Shown here: piece by piece, positions 25,851-33,927 of the stretch | Position numbering within the stretch: the stretch's first letter is position 1 | Layout of the letters: every line of letters begins with the position of its first letter | Source: Sporofaciens musculi | Lineage (GTDB): Bacteria; Bacillota; Clostridia; Lachnospirales; Lachnospiraceae | Direction of reading: 5' to 3' | Assembly (NCBI RefSeq): GCF_009830285.1 | Contig: NZ_WUQX01000001.1 | Span: 4,340,501-4,404,500, forward strand | Length of the DNA stretch: 64,000 nucleotides | The notes under the pieces: model-generated | The model's input: the letters and a program-made list of their open reading frames with translations, nothing else | The model's database searches: none | What the model was told of the DNA's origin: nothing | Translations under genes and position numbers: made by a program

Positions 25851-25870
25851 CTTTGTGATATAGCCGCCTG
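25840..25870. other. candidate integration (att) junction in the ppdK 3' end
   Basis: The ppdK reading frame ends with AAAQAAISQR and a TAG at 25849-25847, and element sequence starts at once. Elements that target the 3' end of a gene restore its last codons with their own copy, so the core att site should lie here. The other end of the element is outside the window, so the direct repeat could not be seen. Confidence 0.5.
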
Positions 25871-28471
25871 TGCTGCTGCCAATCTTGCAATCGGCACACG
25901 GAACGGTGAACAGGATACATAATCCAAACCAATCTTATGGCAGAACTCTACAGAGCTTGGATCTCCACCGTGCTCGCCACAGATACCGATATGAAGCTTC
26001 GGATTAGAAGGTCTGCCTAACTTAAGAGCAGTCTCCATAAGCTTACCAACACCTGTCTGGTCAAGCTTCGCAAACGGATCATTCTCATAAATCTTAGCAT
26101 CATAGTATCCTTCCAGGAACTTACCAGCATCGTCACGTGAGAATCCAAAGGTCATCTGCGTCAGGTCATTGGTACCGAAGCAGAAGAAGTCAGCTTCCTT
26201 CGCAATCTCGTCCGCTGTAAGGGCTGCTCTTGGAATCTCAATCATAGTTCCAACTTCATATTCAAGAGCTATACCTGCTGCCGCAATCTCTGCGTCTGCT
26301 GTCTCAACAACAAACTTCTTCACATACTTAAGCTCTTTGATATCACCAATCAACGGAATCATAATCTCCGGCTTAACTGCCCAGTCTGGATGAGCCTTCT
26401 TCACATTAATCGCTGCGCGAATAACAGCCTTTGTCTGCATCTTCGCAATCTCAGGATAGGTAACCGCAAGACGGCATCCACGATGTCCCATCATTGGGTT
26501 AAACTCATGGAGAGAGTCAATCAGAGTCTTAATCTGCTCTACAGTCTTGCCCTGAGCGTCAGCCAGCTTCTTAATGTCCTCTTCCTCAGTAGGAACGAAC
26601 TCATGAAGCGGAGGATCAAGGAAACGAATCGTAACCGGATTACCCTCCAGAGCTGTATAAAGAGCCTCGAAGTCACCCTGCTGATATGGCAGAATCTTCT
26701 CAAGAGCTGCTTCTCTTTCCTCTACTGTATCAGAACAGATCATCTCACGGAATGCCGCAATTCTGTCCTCCTCAAAGAACATATGCTCTGTACGGCAAAG
26801 ACCGATACCTTCTGCGCCAAGCTCAACAGCCTTCTTAGCGTCTGACGGTGTATCTGCATTAGTACGAACTTTTAACCTTCTGTACTTGTCCGCCCATGCC
26901 ATAATTCTTCCGAACTCTCCGGCAATCTGAGCGTCAACGGTAGGAATAACTCCGTCATAGATGTTACCTGTTGTACCATCGATAGAGATTGCGTCTCCCT
27001 CATGGAATTCCTTTCCTGCCAGTGTAAACTTCTTATTCTCCTCATCCATAGCAATATCGCCGCATCCAGATACACAGCATGTACCCATTCCACGGGCAAC
27101 AACGGCTGCGTGGCTTGTCATACCGCCGCGGACAGTCAGGATACCCTGAGAAGACTTCATACCAGTGATGTCCTCTGGGGATGTCTCAAGACGAACAAGA
27201 ACAACCTTCTCTCCTCTTGCATGCCACTCTACTGCATCCTCTGCTGTAAATACAATCTTACCACATGCAGCTCCAGGAGATGCTCCAAGACCTTTGCCCA
27301 TCGGTGTGGCAGCCTTCAGAGCAGCAGTATCAAACTGAGGATGAAGCAGAGTATCTAAGTTACGCGGGTCAATCATGGCAACAGCTTCTTCCTCTGTCCT
27401 CATACCTTCGTCTACAAGGTCGCATGCAATCTTAAGGGCAGCCTGAGCTGTTCTCTTACCATTACGTGTCTGCAGCATATAAAGCTTGCCGTGCTCTACC
27501 GTAAACTCCATGTCCTGCATATCTCTGTAGTGCTTCTCAAGAGTCTCGCATACCTTCTTAAACTGAACAAATGCTTCTGGGAATTTCTGCTCCATCTCGG
27601 AAATGTGCATCGGTGTACGTACACCTGCAACCACGTCCTCGCCCTGTGCGTTCGTCAGGAACTCACCGAACAGACCGTTCTCTCCTGTGGCCGGATCACG
27701 GGTAAATGCAACGCCTGTACCACAGTCGTCACCCATGTTACCAAATGCCATGGACTGTACGTTTACAGCAGTTCCCCATGAATATGGGATATCGTTGTCA
27801 CGACGGTATACATTCGCTCTTGGGTTGTCCCATGAACGGAATACAGCCTTAATAGCGCCCATTAACTGCTCCTTCGGGTCAGACGGGAAATCATGTCCGA
27901 TCTTCTCCTTATATTCTGCTTTGAACTGTCCTGCAAGGCTCTTGAGATCCTCAGCCGTAAGCTCAACATCCTGCTTAACGCCCTTCTCGTTTTTCATCTT
28001 GTCAATCAGTTCTTCAAAATATTTCTTACCAACCTCCATAACTACGTCTGAGTACATCTGGATAAATCTTCTGTAGCAGTCCCATGCCCAACGCGGGTTG
28101 CCGGACTTCTCAGCAAGTGTCTCCACAACATCTTCATTCAGACCAAGGTTCAGGATGGTATCCATCATACCTGGCATGGATGCTCTTGCACCGGAACGAA
28201 CGGAAACAAGAAGCGGATTCTCTTTGTCACCGAATTTCTTCTCTGTAATGGCTTCCATCTTCGTAACGGCTTCCATGATCTGCTCCATGATCTCGTCATT
28301 GATCTTTCTGCCGTCCTCATAATACTGTGTACATGCCTCTGTCGTAATTGTGAAGCCCTGCGGTACCGGAAGGCCCAAGCTTGTCATCTCAGCAAGGTTC
28401 GCACCTTTACCACCAAGAAGGTTTCTCATGGTTGCATTACCTTCTGTGAACATATAAACCCATTTTGCCAT
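25847..28471 (-). CDS. ppdK: pyruvate, phosphate dikinase
   Basis: This 874-residue enzyme interconverts pyruvate + ATP + Pi and phosphoenolpyruvate + AMP + PPi, a key step in glycolysis and gluconeogenesis in clostridia. The N-terminal ATP-grasp domain starts KWVYMFTEGNATMRNLLGGK. The swivelling phosphohistidine domain has GGMTSHAAVVARGMG (~450-465) with the catalytic histidine. The C-terminal PEP/pyruvate TIM barrel has LGAEGIGLCRTEHMF and CGEHGGDPSSVEF. Full family length. The last residues (AAISQR) come from the element junction and may differ from the ancestral C-terminus. GGAGG precedes the ATG, and a promoter with an internal palindrome lies upstream. Confidence 0.97.
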   Translation of the reverse strand: MAKWVYMFTEGNATMRNLLGGKGANLAEMTSLGLPVPQGFTITTEACTQYYEDGRKINDEIMEQIMEAVTKMEAITEKKFGDKENPLLVSVRSGARASMPGMMDTILNLGLNEDVVETLAEKSGNPRWAWDCYRRFIQMYSDVVMEVGKKYFEELIDKMKNEKGVKQDVELTAEDLKSLAGQFKAEYKEKIGHDFPSDPKEQLMGAIKAVFRSWDNPRANVYRRDNDIPYSWGTAVNVQSMAFGNMGDDCGTGVAFTRDPATGENGLFGEFLTNAQGEDVVAGVRTPMHISEMEQKFPEAFVQFKKVCETLEKHYRDMQDMEFTVEHGKLYMLQTRNGKRTAQAALKIACDLVDEGMRTEEEAVAMIDPRNLDTLLHPQFDTAALKAATPMGKGLGASPGAACGKIVFTAEDAVEWHARGEKVVLVRLETSPEDITGMKSSQGILTVRGGMTSHAAVVARGMGTCCVSGCGDIAMDEENKKFTLAGKEFHEGDAISIDGTTGNIYDGVIPTVDAQIAGEFGRIMAWADKYRRLKVRTNADTPSDAKKAVELGAEGIGLCRTEHMFFEEDRIAAFREMICSDTVEEREAALEKILPYQQGDFEALYTALEGNPVTIRFLDPPLHEFVPTEEEDIKKLADAQGKTVEQIKTLIDSLHEFNPMMGHRGCRLAVTYPEIAKMQTKAVIRAAINVKKAHPDWAVKPEIMIPLIGDIKELKYVKKFVVETADAEIAAAGIALEYEVGTMIEIPRAALTADEIAKEADFFCFGTNDLTQMTFGFSRDDAGKFLEGYYDAKIYENDPFAKLDQTGVGKLMETALKLGRPSNPKLHIGICGEHGGDPSSVEFCHKIGLDYVSCSPFRVPIARLAAAQAAISQR

Positions 28472-28519
28472 TTGTCATGACCTCCTAAAAACTATATATT
28501 TTTCTAAGTCGCACATAAT

Positions 28520-28548
28520 ATTTTACTGGTTTTACCAGTATTCGTCAA
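28520..28548 (-). promoter_or_regulatory. ppdK promoter with palindromic operator in the spacer
   Basis: On the minus strand TTGACG (28548-28543) and TAAAAT (28525-28520) are 17 bases apart. The spacer is almost filled by the palindrome TACTGGTAAAACCAGTA (28540-28524). Its TGGTnnnACCA core matches the operator form of FadR-subfamily GntR regulators, so repression by a metabolite-sensing GntR protein is likely. Confidence 0.6.
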
Positions 28549-28577
28549 GTATTTCCAATTAGTTTCCAGACGGAATT

Positions 28578-29990
28578 TCATACATCTTTATATTTTCCCT
28601 TTGTCTTTGCAAATTCCCGCGTATCCTCATAACTGTCGTATAGGCACTCTCTAATAATGTCTTCTGTCAGCATCCGCCTCCTGCTCATTTCTCTGACAGC
28701 CGAGAACCGACAGCATGAGCACAGGGTATTCTCATAGATATACGGCAGAAGCTCTTTAGGCAAATGTTTTGAGCCGCCCCGCTTAAACATGTCAAGGATT
28801 GCCATAAACGGCCCGTGCCATGAAATGTTTTCTTTATAAGTGACCGGAAGGGATGTTACCAGAGAAACTAAGATGTCATGATCTTCCTTTTGATAGTTAT
28901 TGGCAAGCAGACAGATAACATCCTCTGTACGTTCTTTTCTATCCAAAAGCTCTATTGCATAATCGTGAACCTTTTTATCCCTGACAGATTGTAGAGCTAG
29001 AAATGCATTTTCCCTAAGGCATTCATCCTCTGACCTGGAATCCCGTATCACCGTCTTTGCATCCAGGAATTCAGGACATTTTCCCTTTTCCAAAAGCCTT
29101 AGAAGCTGCGAACGCAATGACAGGTCTGTCTCCTTCTGGTAATAAGCCGTAAGCTCTCTTACTTCTTCTGTCTTGCCGTTTTTTAACATCATAGACGCCG
29201 CCATGATTGGAACCGTCCTGCCGACGCGGCCTCCCTCCTTCAGGTTATGATATATATTGTCTGCGGTCAGAGCCTCCTGCTTTTTTCGTCGGGGTTCGTC
29301 TCCCTCGTTTTTCCAGCATTCCTCCTGCTTTTCCATAGATGAAAGATAGCTCTGTATCCCTCTGTTGTTCTTAGCTTTTTCCTTTATCCTCCTGCGGATA
29401 TTGGCCTTACCGCACTTATCTTCCCCATACCATTGAAATGTTTCAAAATGCCAGTAACAAAGCCTGGGATTTTTAAGAAACAAAAAACCCAACTCCTCCA
29501 TAACCTTAAAATATCGCTTTTCCCACTCGTCTTCTGTGTGCGCAAGCCTCACAACCGAGATACAAAGAACGCTGAAATTATAGCACAGCGGCGGTATATC
29601 TTCAGAAATATGCCGATTAGGATGTTTTAACATCTCATACATCATGCCAAAGTATTTTTTCAATATTCCAGCGGCAGACAGATTTCCGTCCTGGGCTGCC
29701 AACTCAAGAAAACAGCAGGCATAGGAAAATTCCCAACCATAATCAAATATATTTTTGTCAAGATAAACTGCCGCCGCCTCTACAAACGGCTGCCTGTCCG
29801 GAAAACACTTTACCATCTCATAGAGATGGCGGCTTTTTGGCCCCTCGCATTGGGCGTCGTAGGCAGATTCATGGGTACACGCCCACAATACTATATCTCG
29901 GTATTTCTCTAAATTCTGAGTCGTCTGCAATTCCTGGACACACCTTCCAAGCCCGCATTGCACAGTGCGTTTAAATTCCTTCTTCGTCAT
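28578..29990 (-). CDS. uncharacterised HEAT-like repeat protein
   Basis: This 470-residue soluble protein has no recognised family. It is mostly helical, with a C-terminal half that reads like HEAT or TPR-type repeats (GRTVPIMAASMMLKNGKTEE, DECLRENAFLALQSVRDKKV, FSAVREMSRRRMLTEDIIRE). Cysteines are frequent in the N-terminal half (CCFLELAAQ). The start follows the stop of the 29997-30632 gene by six bases (AAAGGGTT then ATG), so the two are probably co-transcribed. Confidence 0.75.
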   Translation of the reverse strand: MTKKEFKRTVQCGLGRCVQELQTTQNLEKYRDIVLWACTHESAYDAQCEGPKSRHLYEMVKCFPDRQPFVEAAAVYLDKNIFDYGWEFSYACCFLELAAQDGNLSAAGILKKYFGMMYEMLKHPNRHISEDIPPLCYNFSVLCISVVRLAHTEDEWEKRYFKVMEELGFLFLKNPRLCYWHFETFQWYGEDKCGKANIRRRIKEKAKNNRGIQSYLSSMEKQEECWKNEGDEPRRKKQEALTADNIYHNLKEGGRVGRTVPIMAASMMLKNGKTEEVRELTAYYQKETDLSLRSQLLRLLEKGKCPEFLDAKTVIRDSRSEDECLRENAFLALQSVRDKKVHDYAIELLDRKERTEDVICLLANNYQKEDHDILVSLVTSLPVTYKENISWHGPFMAILDMFKRGGSKHLPKELLPYIYENTLCSCCRFSAVREMSRRRMLTEDIIRECLYDSYEDTREFAKTKGKYKDV

Positions 29991-29996
29991 AACCCT

Positions 29997-30632
29997 TTAC
30001 TGCAATAGATACTCGATAAACTTAGCCGCCATCTTTGGATTCTGGCTGTTGATTGGAACCGCCGCATAGATTTTATCGTAGGAGGTCATAGCCTCTTTCT
30101 CCAGAATATTTCCAGCTTCAAGCAGTACGCCGTAATCGCCGGCTGTCCCGCCGTAGGCCACTCCATTTTCACTCAGAAGCTCACCCATATTCATAAATCC
30201 CTCCTGGTCGGCATACTCCCAAAAGACGCTTTCCGAGCACACCAGCACATCCACGGCATCCGCACCCATCAGCGTGGTCAAGGCTGTCTTGCTGGTAGTG
30301 CCGCCCTTGTCGTCTGGAATGTTGGCTCGGATACGCACCACCCCCTCCTCCTTGCCGATCCCTGCATATTGGGCAAACTCTTCCCCAAGCCACTCTGCTT
30401 TCTGGCTGTCTCCCCCAATCACGACGGCATTCAGAAGAACCTTCGTATGCATCCCCTTGTACATAGTCACTCCAAGACAAACTAGGACAACCAGAATTAT
30501 GGCTGCAAACAGCCATGACTTGTAGTACATCCACAGATATTCCAGCTTCTTGCCAAATGTCATAGTCCCCCAGGTTCCCTTAATGATATCTTCTTCTTTA
30601 ATAACATCTTCCCTTACGTCTTCCTCGCTCAT
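29997..30632 (-). CDS. membrane-anchored protein of unknown function
   Basis: This 211-residue protein has a cytoplasmic acidic N-terminus (MSEEDVREDVIKEEDIIKGT), one membrane helix (SWLFAAIILVVLVCLGVTMY, ~39-58) and an extracytoplasmic domain of about 150 residues. The outer domain (VDVLVCSESVFWEYADQEGF, then a VPINSQNP segment) resembles the fold of type 2 periplasmic binding proteins, but it is too short for a full one. It probably forms an operon with the HEAT-like gene. The GGAGG site lies seven bases before the ATG. Confidence 0.7.
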   Translation of the reverse strand: MSEEDVREDVIKEEDIIKGTWGTMTFGKKLEYLWMYYKSWLFAAIILVVLVCLGVTMYKGMHTKVLLNAVVIGGDSQKAEWLGEEFAQYAGIGKEEGVVRIRANIPDDKGGTTSKTALTTLMGADAVDVLVCSESVFWEYADQEGFMNMGELLSENGVAYGGTAGDYGVLLEAGNILEKEAMTSYDKIYAAVPINSQNPKMAAKFIEYLLQ

Positions 30633-30660
30633 CCGCGCCTCCTATACGACCGCAAAAGCT

Positions 30661-31212
30661 CTATAACGTCTTTCTGACCCTGCAGGGATTCCCATAGGCA
30701 ACCACATTTGCCGGAATGTCCCTGGTCACAATACTTCCTGCGCCGATGGTCGTATTCTCTCCAATCGTGACCCCAGGAAGGACGATTACATTTGCCCCAA
30801 TCCAAACGCCATCCCCGATACGGACAGACTTGTTAAACTGCATCCCCTTTTTCCTAAGCTCTGCCTCCAATGGGTGTCCCGCAGTCACAAGGGTCACGTT
30901 CGGCCCAATCATCACATGATTGCCGATATAGATATCAGCATCATCCACCAGGGTCAGGTTGAAATTCACATATACGTTATCCCCAAAATGGCTGTTCTTC
31001 CCCCAGTTCGCCCGAAGGGGAGGCTCGATTACGCAGCCCTCTCCCAAATCTCCCAGCAGCTCCTTCAATATCTCCTGCTGCTTCCTGCGGTTGGAGGGTC
31101 TGGTCTGATTAAACTCATACATTAAATCATTGTATCTCCACTGGAGCTCGTATAAGTCTGCGTCTGTTGAATCATACAATTCCCCACTCTTCATAATTTC
31201 TTCTGTAACCAT
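30661..31212 (-). CDS. sugar O-acetyltransferase (Maa/LacA type)
   Basis: This 183-residue enzyme of the hexapeptide-repeat family transfers acetyl from acetyl-CoA to a sugar hydroxyl. The N-terminal Mac domain (YDSTDADLYELQWRYNDLMY) is followed by a left-handed beta-helix with hexapeptide repeats (GDNVYVNFNLTLVDDADIYI, VRIGDGVWIGANVIVLPGVT). The catalytic histidine is in TAGHPLEAELR (~112-118). Full family length. The start has a GGGAG ribosome site. Confidence 0.9.
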   Translation of the reverse strand: MVTEEIMKSGELYDSTDADLYELQWRYNDLMYEFNQTRPSNRRKQQEILKELLGDLGEGCVIEPPLRANWGKNSHFGDNVYVNFNLTLVDDADIYIGNHVMIGPNVTLVTAGHPLEAELRKKGMQFNKSVRIGDGVWIGANVIVLPGVTIGENTTIGAGSIVTRDIPANVVAYGNPCRVRKTL

Positions 31213-31271
31213 CTCTTTTCTCCCTTCTTACTGTTAATGGGTATTATACCACCGGAAAGAGGTTTCTACAA

Positions 31272-32279
31272 TCACGAAAAATCCTTCACATCCTGCGCCT
31301 TTAATATTTCCCTTATAATACTCTCAATATCCCGTCCTGAAATCGTAATATCCTGAATCTCACACCGCTTAGCCACCGCCTCGATAATTCCCATACTGTC
31401 GGCCGTGTCCGCATCATACTCAAAGCTCAGACTATGGTTTGTCATGCCGAAAACCTGCACCCCTTCCATGGCAAACGTCTCTTTCTCACACCATGGATTC
31501 ACATCCACCTCGAACTGAATCTGCTTCTTTCGATTGAAATCAAGCTTCACCTTCTGCATCTGGTCATCCAATATAACTTTTCCGTGATTGATTAACACAA
31601 TCCTCTGGCACAGCGACTCAATATCCTGAAAGTCATGGCTGGTCACGATGAACGTGGTCTTCTCCTCCACATTCATCCGACGGATAAATTCCCGAATCCC
31701 TGCCTTTGACTCCGCATCCAGCCCAATGGTAGGCTCGTCCAAAAACACAATCTTCGGATCATGCAGAAATGCGGCCGCAATATTACACCTCATCTTCTGC
31801 CCCAGGGACAACTGCCGTTCGGGAATTGACAGCAAAGGGGCCAGCCCCATAATCTCTGTAAACTTCTCCAAATTCTCCTGAAACCTTTTTTCCGGAATAT
31901 CATACAGCTTCTGAAACAGCCGGTATGATTCAATCACCGGCACATCCCACCAGAGGAGCGAACGATTCCCGAATACCGCGCCGATGCCCTTACTATTGCG
32001 AACCCTATCCTTAAACGGGTCCAGCCCGTTAATCTTCACACTCCCTTGTGTCGGCTTTAAGATACCGCAGAGCATTTTGATGGTGGTAGATTTGCCGGAG
32101 CCGTTCGGCCCCACATATCCCACGGCTTCCCCCTCCTCTATGGAGAAATCCACACTGTCCACCGCCCTAAGCACCTCATAATCCGGCGCAAACATAGAGC
32201 GCAGCGCCTGGCCAAGCTTCTGGGAGTTCTTTCTTCTCTTATATTCTTTCACAAGCTGTCTTACTTCTACCTGACTCAT
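31272..32279 (-). CDS. ABC transporter ATP-binding protein (ABC-2 exporter)
   Basis: This 335-residue ATPase powers the exporter formed with the two permeases that precede it in the operon. Walker A is GYVGPNGSGKSTTIK (~53-67), the signature is RQLSLGQKMRCNIAAAFLHD (~150-165), Walker B is KIVFLDEPTIGLD (~172-184), and the H-loop is in FIVTSHDFQD. The C-terminal extension (~230-335) is typical of DUF990-type or NodI-like systems. Together with two six-helix permeases it resembles an antibiotic or lipid exporter, but the substrate is unknown. Confidence 0.93.
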   Translation of the reverse strand: MSQVEVRQLVKEYKRRKNSQKLGQALRSMFAPDYEVLRAVDSVDFSIEEGEAVGYVGPNGSGKSTTIKMLCGILKPTQGSVKINGLDPFKDRVRNSKGIGAVFGNRSLLWWDVPVIESYRLFQKLYDIPEKRFQENLEKFTEIMGLAPLLSIPERQLSLGQKMRCNIAAAFLHDPKIVFLDEPTIGLDAESKAGIREFIRRMNVEEKTTFIVTSHDFQDIESLCQRIVLINHGKVILDDQMQKVKLDFNRKKQIQFEVDVNPWCEKETFAMEGVQVFGMTNHSLSFEYDADTADSMGIIEAVAKRCEIQDITISGRDIESIIREILKAQDVKDFS

Positions 32280-32330
32280 TTCCCTTTTTCTCCTGTTCTA
32301 CTTCTGTCTCATGTTATACGTCCCTGTATC

Positions 32331-33125
32331 TTACGTCCCCGTACTGTCATATGCCCGCGAGCCCAGCCGCCAAAACACTGCCGCAACTGCCACAACTGCC
32401 GCTGCGCTTAATGGAAGCCCTGCCAGCACCCAGCTTCCGGTCTTTCCGGTCAGATATGCCGCCGGATAATATCCTACAAACCCAAAAGGCAGCACATAAG
32501 TAAATATTGTACGAATCACCCCTGGAAATGCACCGATGGGATATTTTGCAAATTCCCGACAAGTCTGTACCAGCACCGCCACATCCTCTCCCTGTACAAT
32601 CCAGAAATTCAAGCAGTTGAATATGGTATAGATTCCTGTATTTATGGCAATTCCACAGATTAGATACTCTGCTAAAAACAGTAAAAGCCCCACACCAAAG
32701 CCGATTCCCAGATGCACCAGGGCATATACCATCACCCCTGCATAGATTGCCATACTGATTAATGCAGGATAGTGCATCACATCTCCCAAAACCTGAAAAA
32801 ACACTGGCGCAGGACGCACCAGCAGGACATCCAGCCTTCCTTCGTGCACCAAATAGCTGATTCCCCATACGTTATCAAAATATGTCTGGCTTAAGGACTC
32901 CACCAGCGCACACATGGAGAACATCAAACAGATTTCATAGATGCCCCATCCTCCAAGACCTCCCACAGCAGAAGCGATGGCAAGCACGCCGATGAAGCCT
33001 GCCGCCTCACGCAGCACCAGGGATATGACCAGTATTACGGTATCCGCCGGATACTGAGTCATCTCCACTAATCCCATTCTCTGGTATCCCATCCAGAGCC
33101 TTATGTAATAAGCCAACCGTTTCAT
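32331..33125 (-). CDS. ABC-2 type permease (DUF990 family), second
   Basis: This 264-residue integral membrane protein has about six predicted helices (VILVISLVLREAAGFIGVLA, LICGIAINTGIYTIFNCLNF, LAGLPLSAAAVVAVAAVFWR). It belongs to the DUF990 ABC-2 permeases, which work in pairs. It follows the first permease and is followed by the ATPase gene, with a GGAGG site before the ATG. The pair plus ATPase makes a three-gene export system of unknown substrate. Confidence 0.87.
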   Translation of the reverse strand: MKRLAYYIRLWMGYQRMGLVEMTQYPADTVILVISLVLREAAGFIGVLAIASAVGGLGGWGIYEICLMFSMCALVESLSQTYFDNVWGISYLVHEGRLDVLLVRPAPVFFQVLGDVMHYPALISMAIYAGVMVYALVHLGIGFGVGLLLFLAEYLICGIAINTGIYTIFNCLNFWIVQGEDVAVLVQTCREFAKYPIGAFPGVIRTIFTYVLPFGFVGYYPAAYLTGKTGSWVLAGLPLSAAAVVAVAAVFWRLGSRAYDSTGT

Positions 33126-33131
33126 ACTTCC

Positions 33132-33923
33132 TTAACCTCCCTGTACAACAATCCTGCGGATCGCACAGCTATAGAATATATGGGCCGCCGTCCACAAAAT
33201 CAAAATCCAAACCACCTGAAGCCCAACAAACTGCCATGTCTCCTCTGGAAGATATTTCCCAAGATAGATATTCACCGGCACTGAAACCATTCCCGCAAAA
33301 GGCAGATAGTCAAGAACTCTAGCCAACCCCTCCGGAAACAAAAACAAGGGAACCACCCCGCCCGCCAGTATGGAAAACAGCGAGCTTTTGGCATAAGCCA
33401 GGCTGTAGGAGTGGTTGGTGTAAAATGCACACAAGCCTACCATAAATTCAAAGAAATACATAATTCCAATGGAAAGGCACGTACTGACAAGGAACATGGC
33501 AAAATTCCATACTCCAGCCGGCGGCGTCCCTCCCAGCACAAGGAAGCAGACTGCCGCAATGGGCAGTCCCTTAAATGCCACAAAAAACACAAACTCCCCC
33601 ACACGCTTTGCAAACAAGGTAAAGAACAATGAGATTGGACGCAGAAGCTCCATCCCAATCTTACCTGTACGAATCCAGTTAGACAGCTCCTGGTTAATCC
33701 CTCCGCTAAACTGTGAGGACAGCATCCTAGACAGGATGACATAGGTTGTCATCTGTAGGGCCGTATACCCTGCCAGGGAATCCTGCTGGCGGAACACAAA
33801 CTGCCACAGGAAGTAATAGATTACAATCGACGCAAAGGTTCCCGCAATATTGATCCAGAACGCTTTCACGTATGCGAATTTTGTCAAAAATGTCATCTTC
33901 ACAAGACAATAAAATTTATCCAT
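33132..33923 (-). CDS. ABC-2 type permease (DUF990 family), first
   Basis: This 263-residue permease starts MDKFYCLVKMTFLTKFAYVK and has about six membrane helices (WINIAGTFASIVIYYFLWQF, SLFFTLFAKRVGEFVFFVA). The ATG at 33923 is chosen because GGGAG lies eight bases upstream; an in-frame start 11 codons earlier overlaps the end of the GH31 gene. It is the partner of the permease at 32331. The gene lies directly behind the GH31 gene, so read-through expression with the glycan locus is possible. Confidence 0.87.
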   Translation of the reverse strand: MDKFYCLVKMTFLTKFAYVKAFWINIAGTFASIVIYYFLWQFVFRQQDSLAGYTALQMTTYVILSRMLSSQFSGGINQELSNWIRTGKIGMELLRPISLFFTLFAKRVGEFVFFVAFKGLPIAAVCFLVLGGTPPAGVWNFAMFLVSTCLSIGIMYFFEFMVGLCAFYTNHSYSLAYAKSSLFSILAGGVVPLFLFPEGLARVLDYLPFAGMVSVPVNIYLGKYLPEETWQFVGLQVVWILILWTAAHIFYSCAIRRIVVQGG

Positions 33924-33927
33924 AGCT

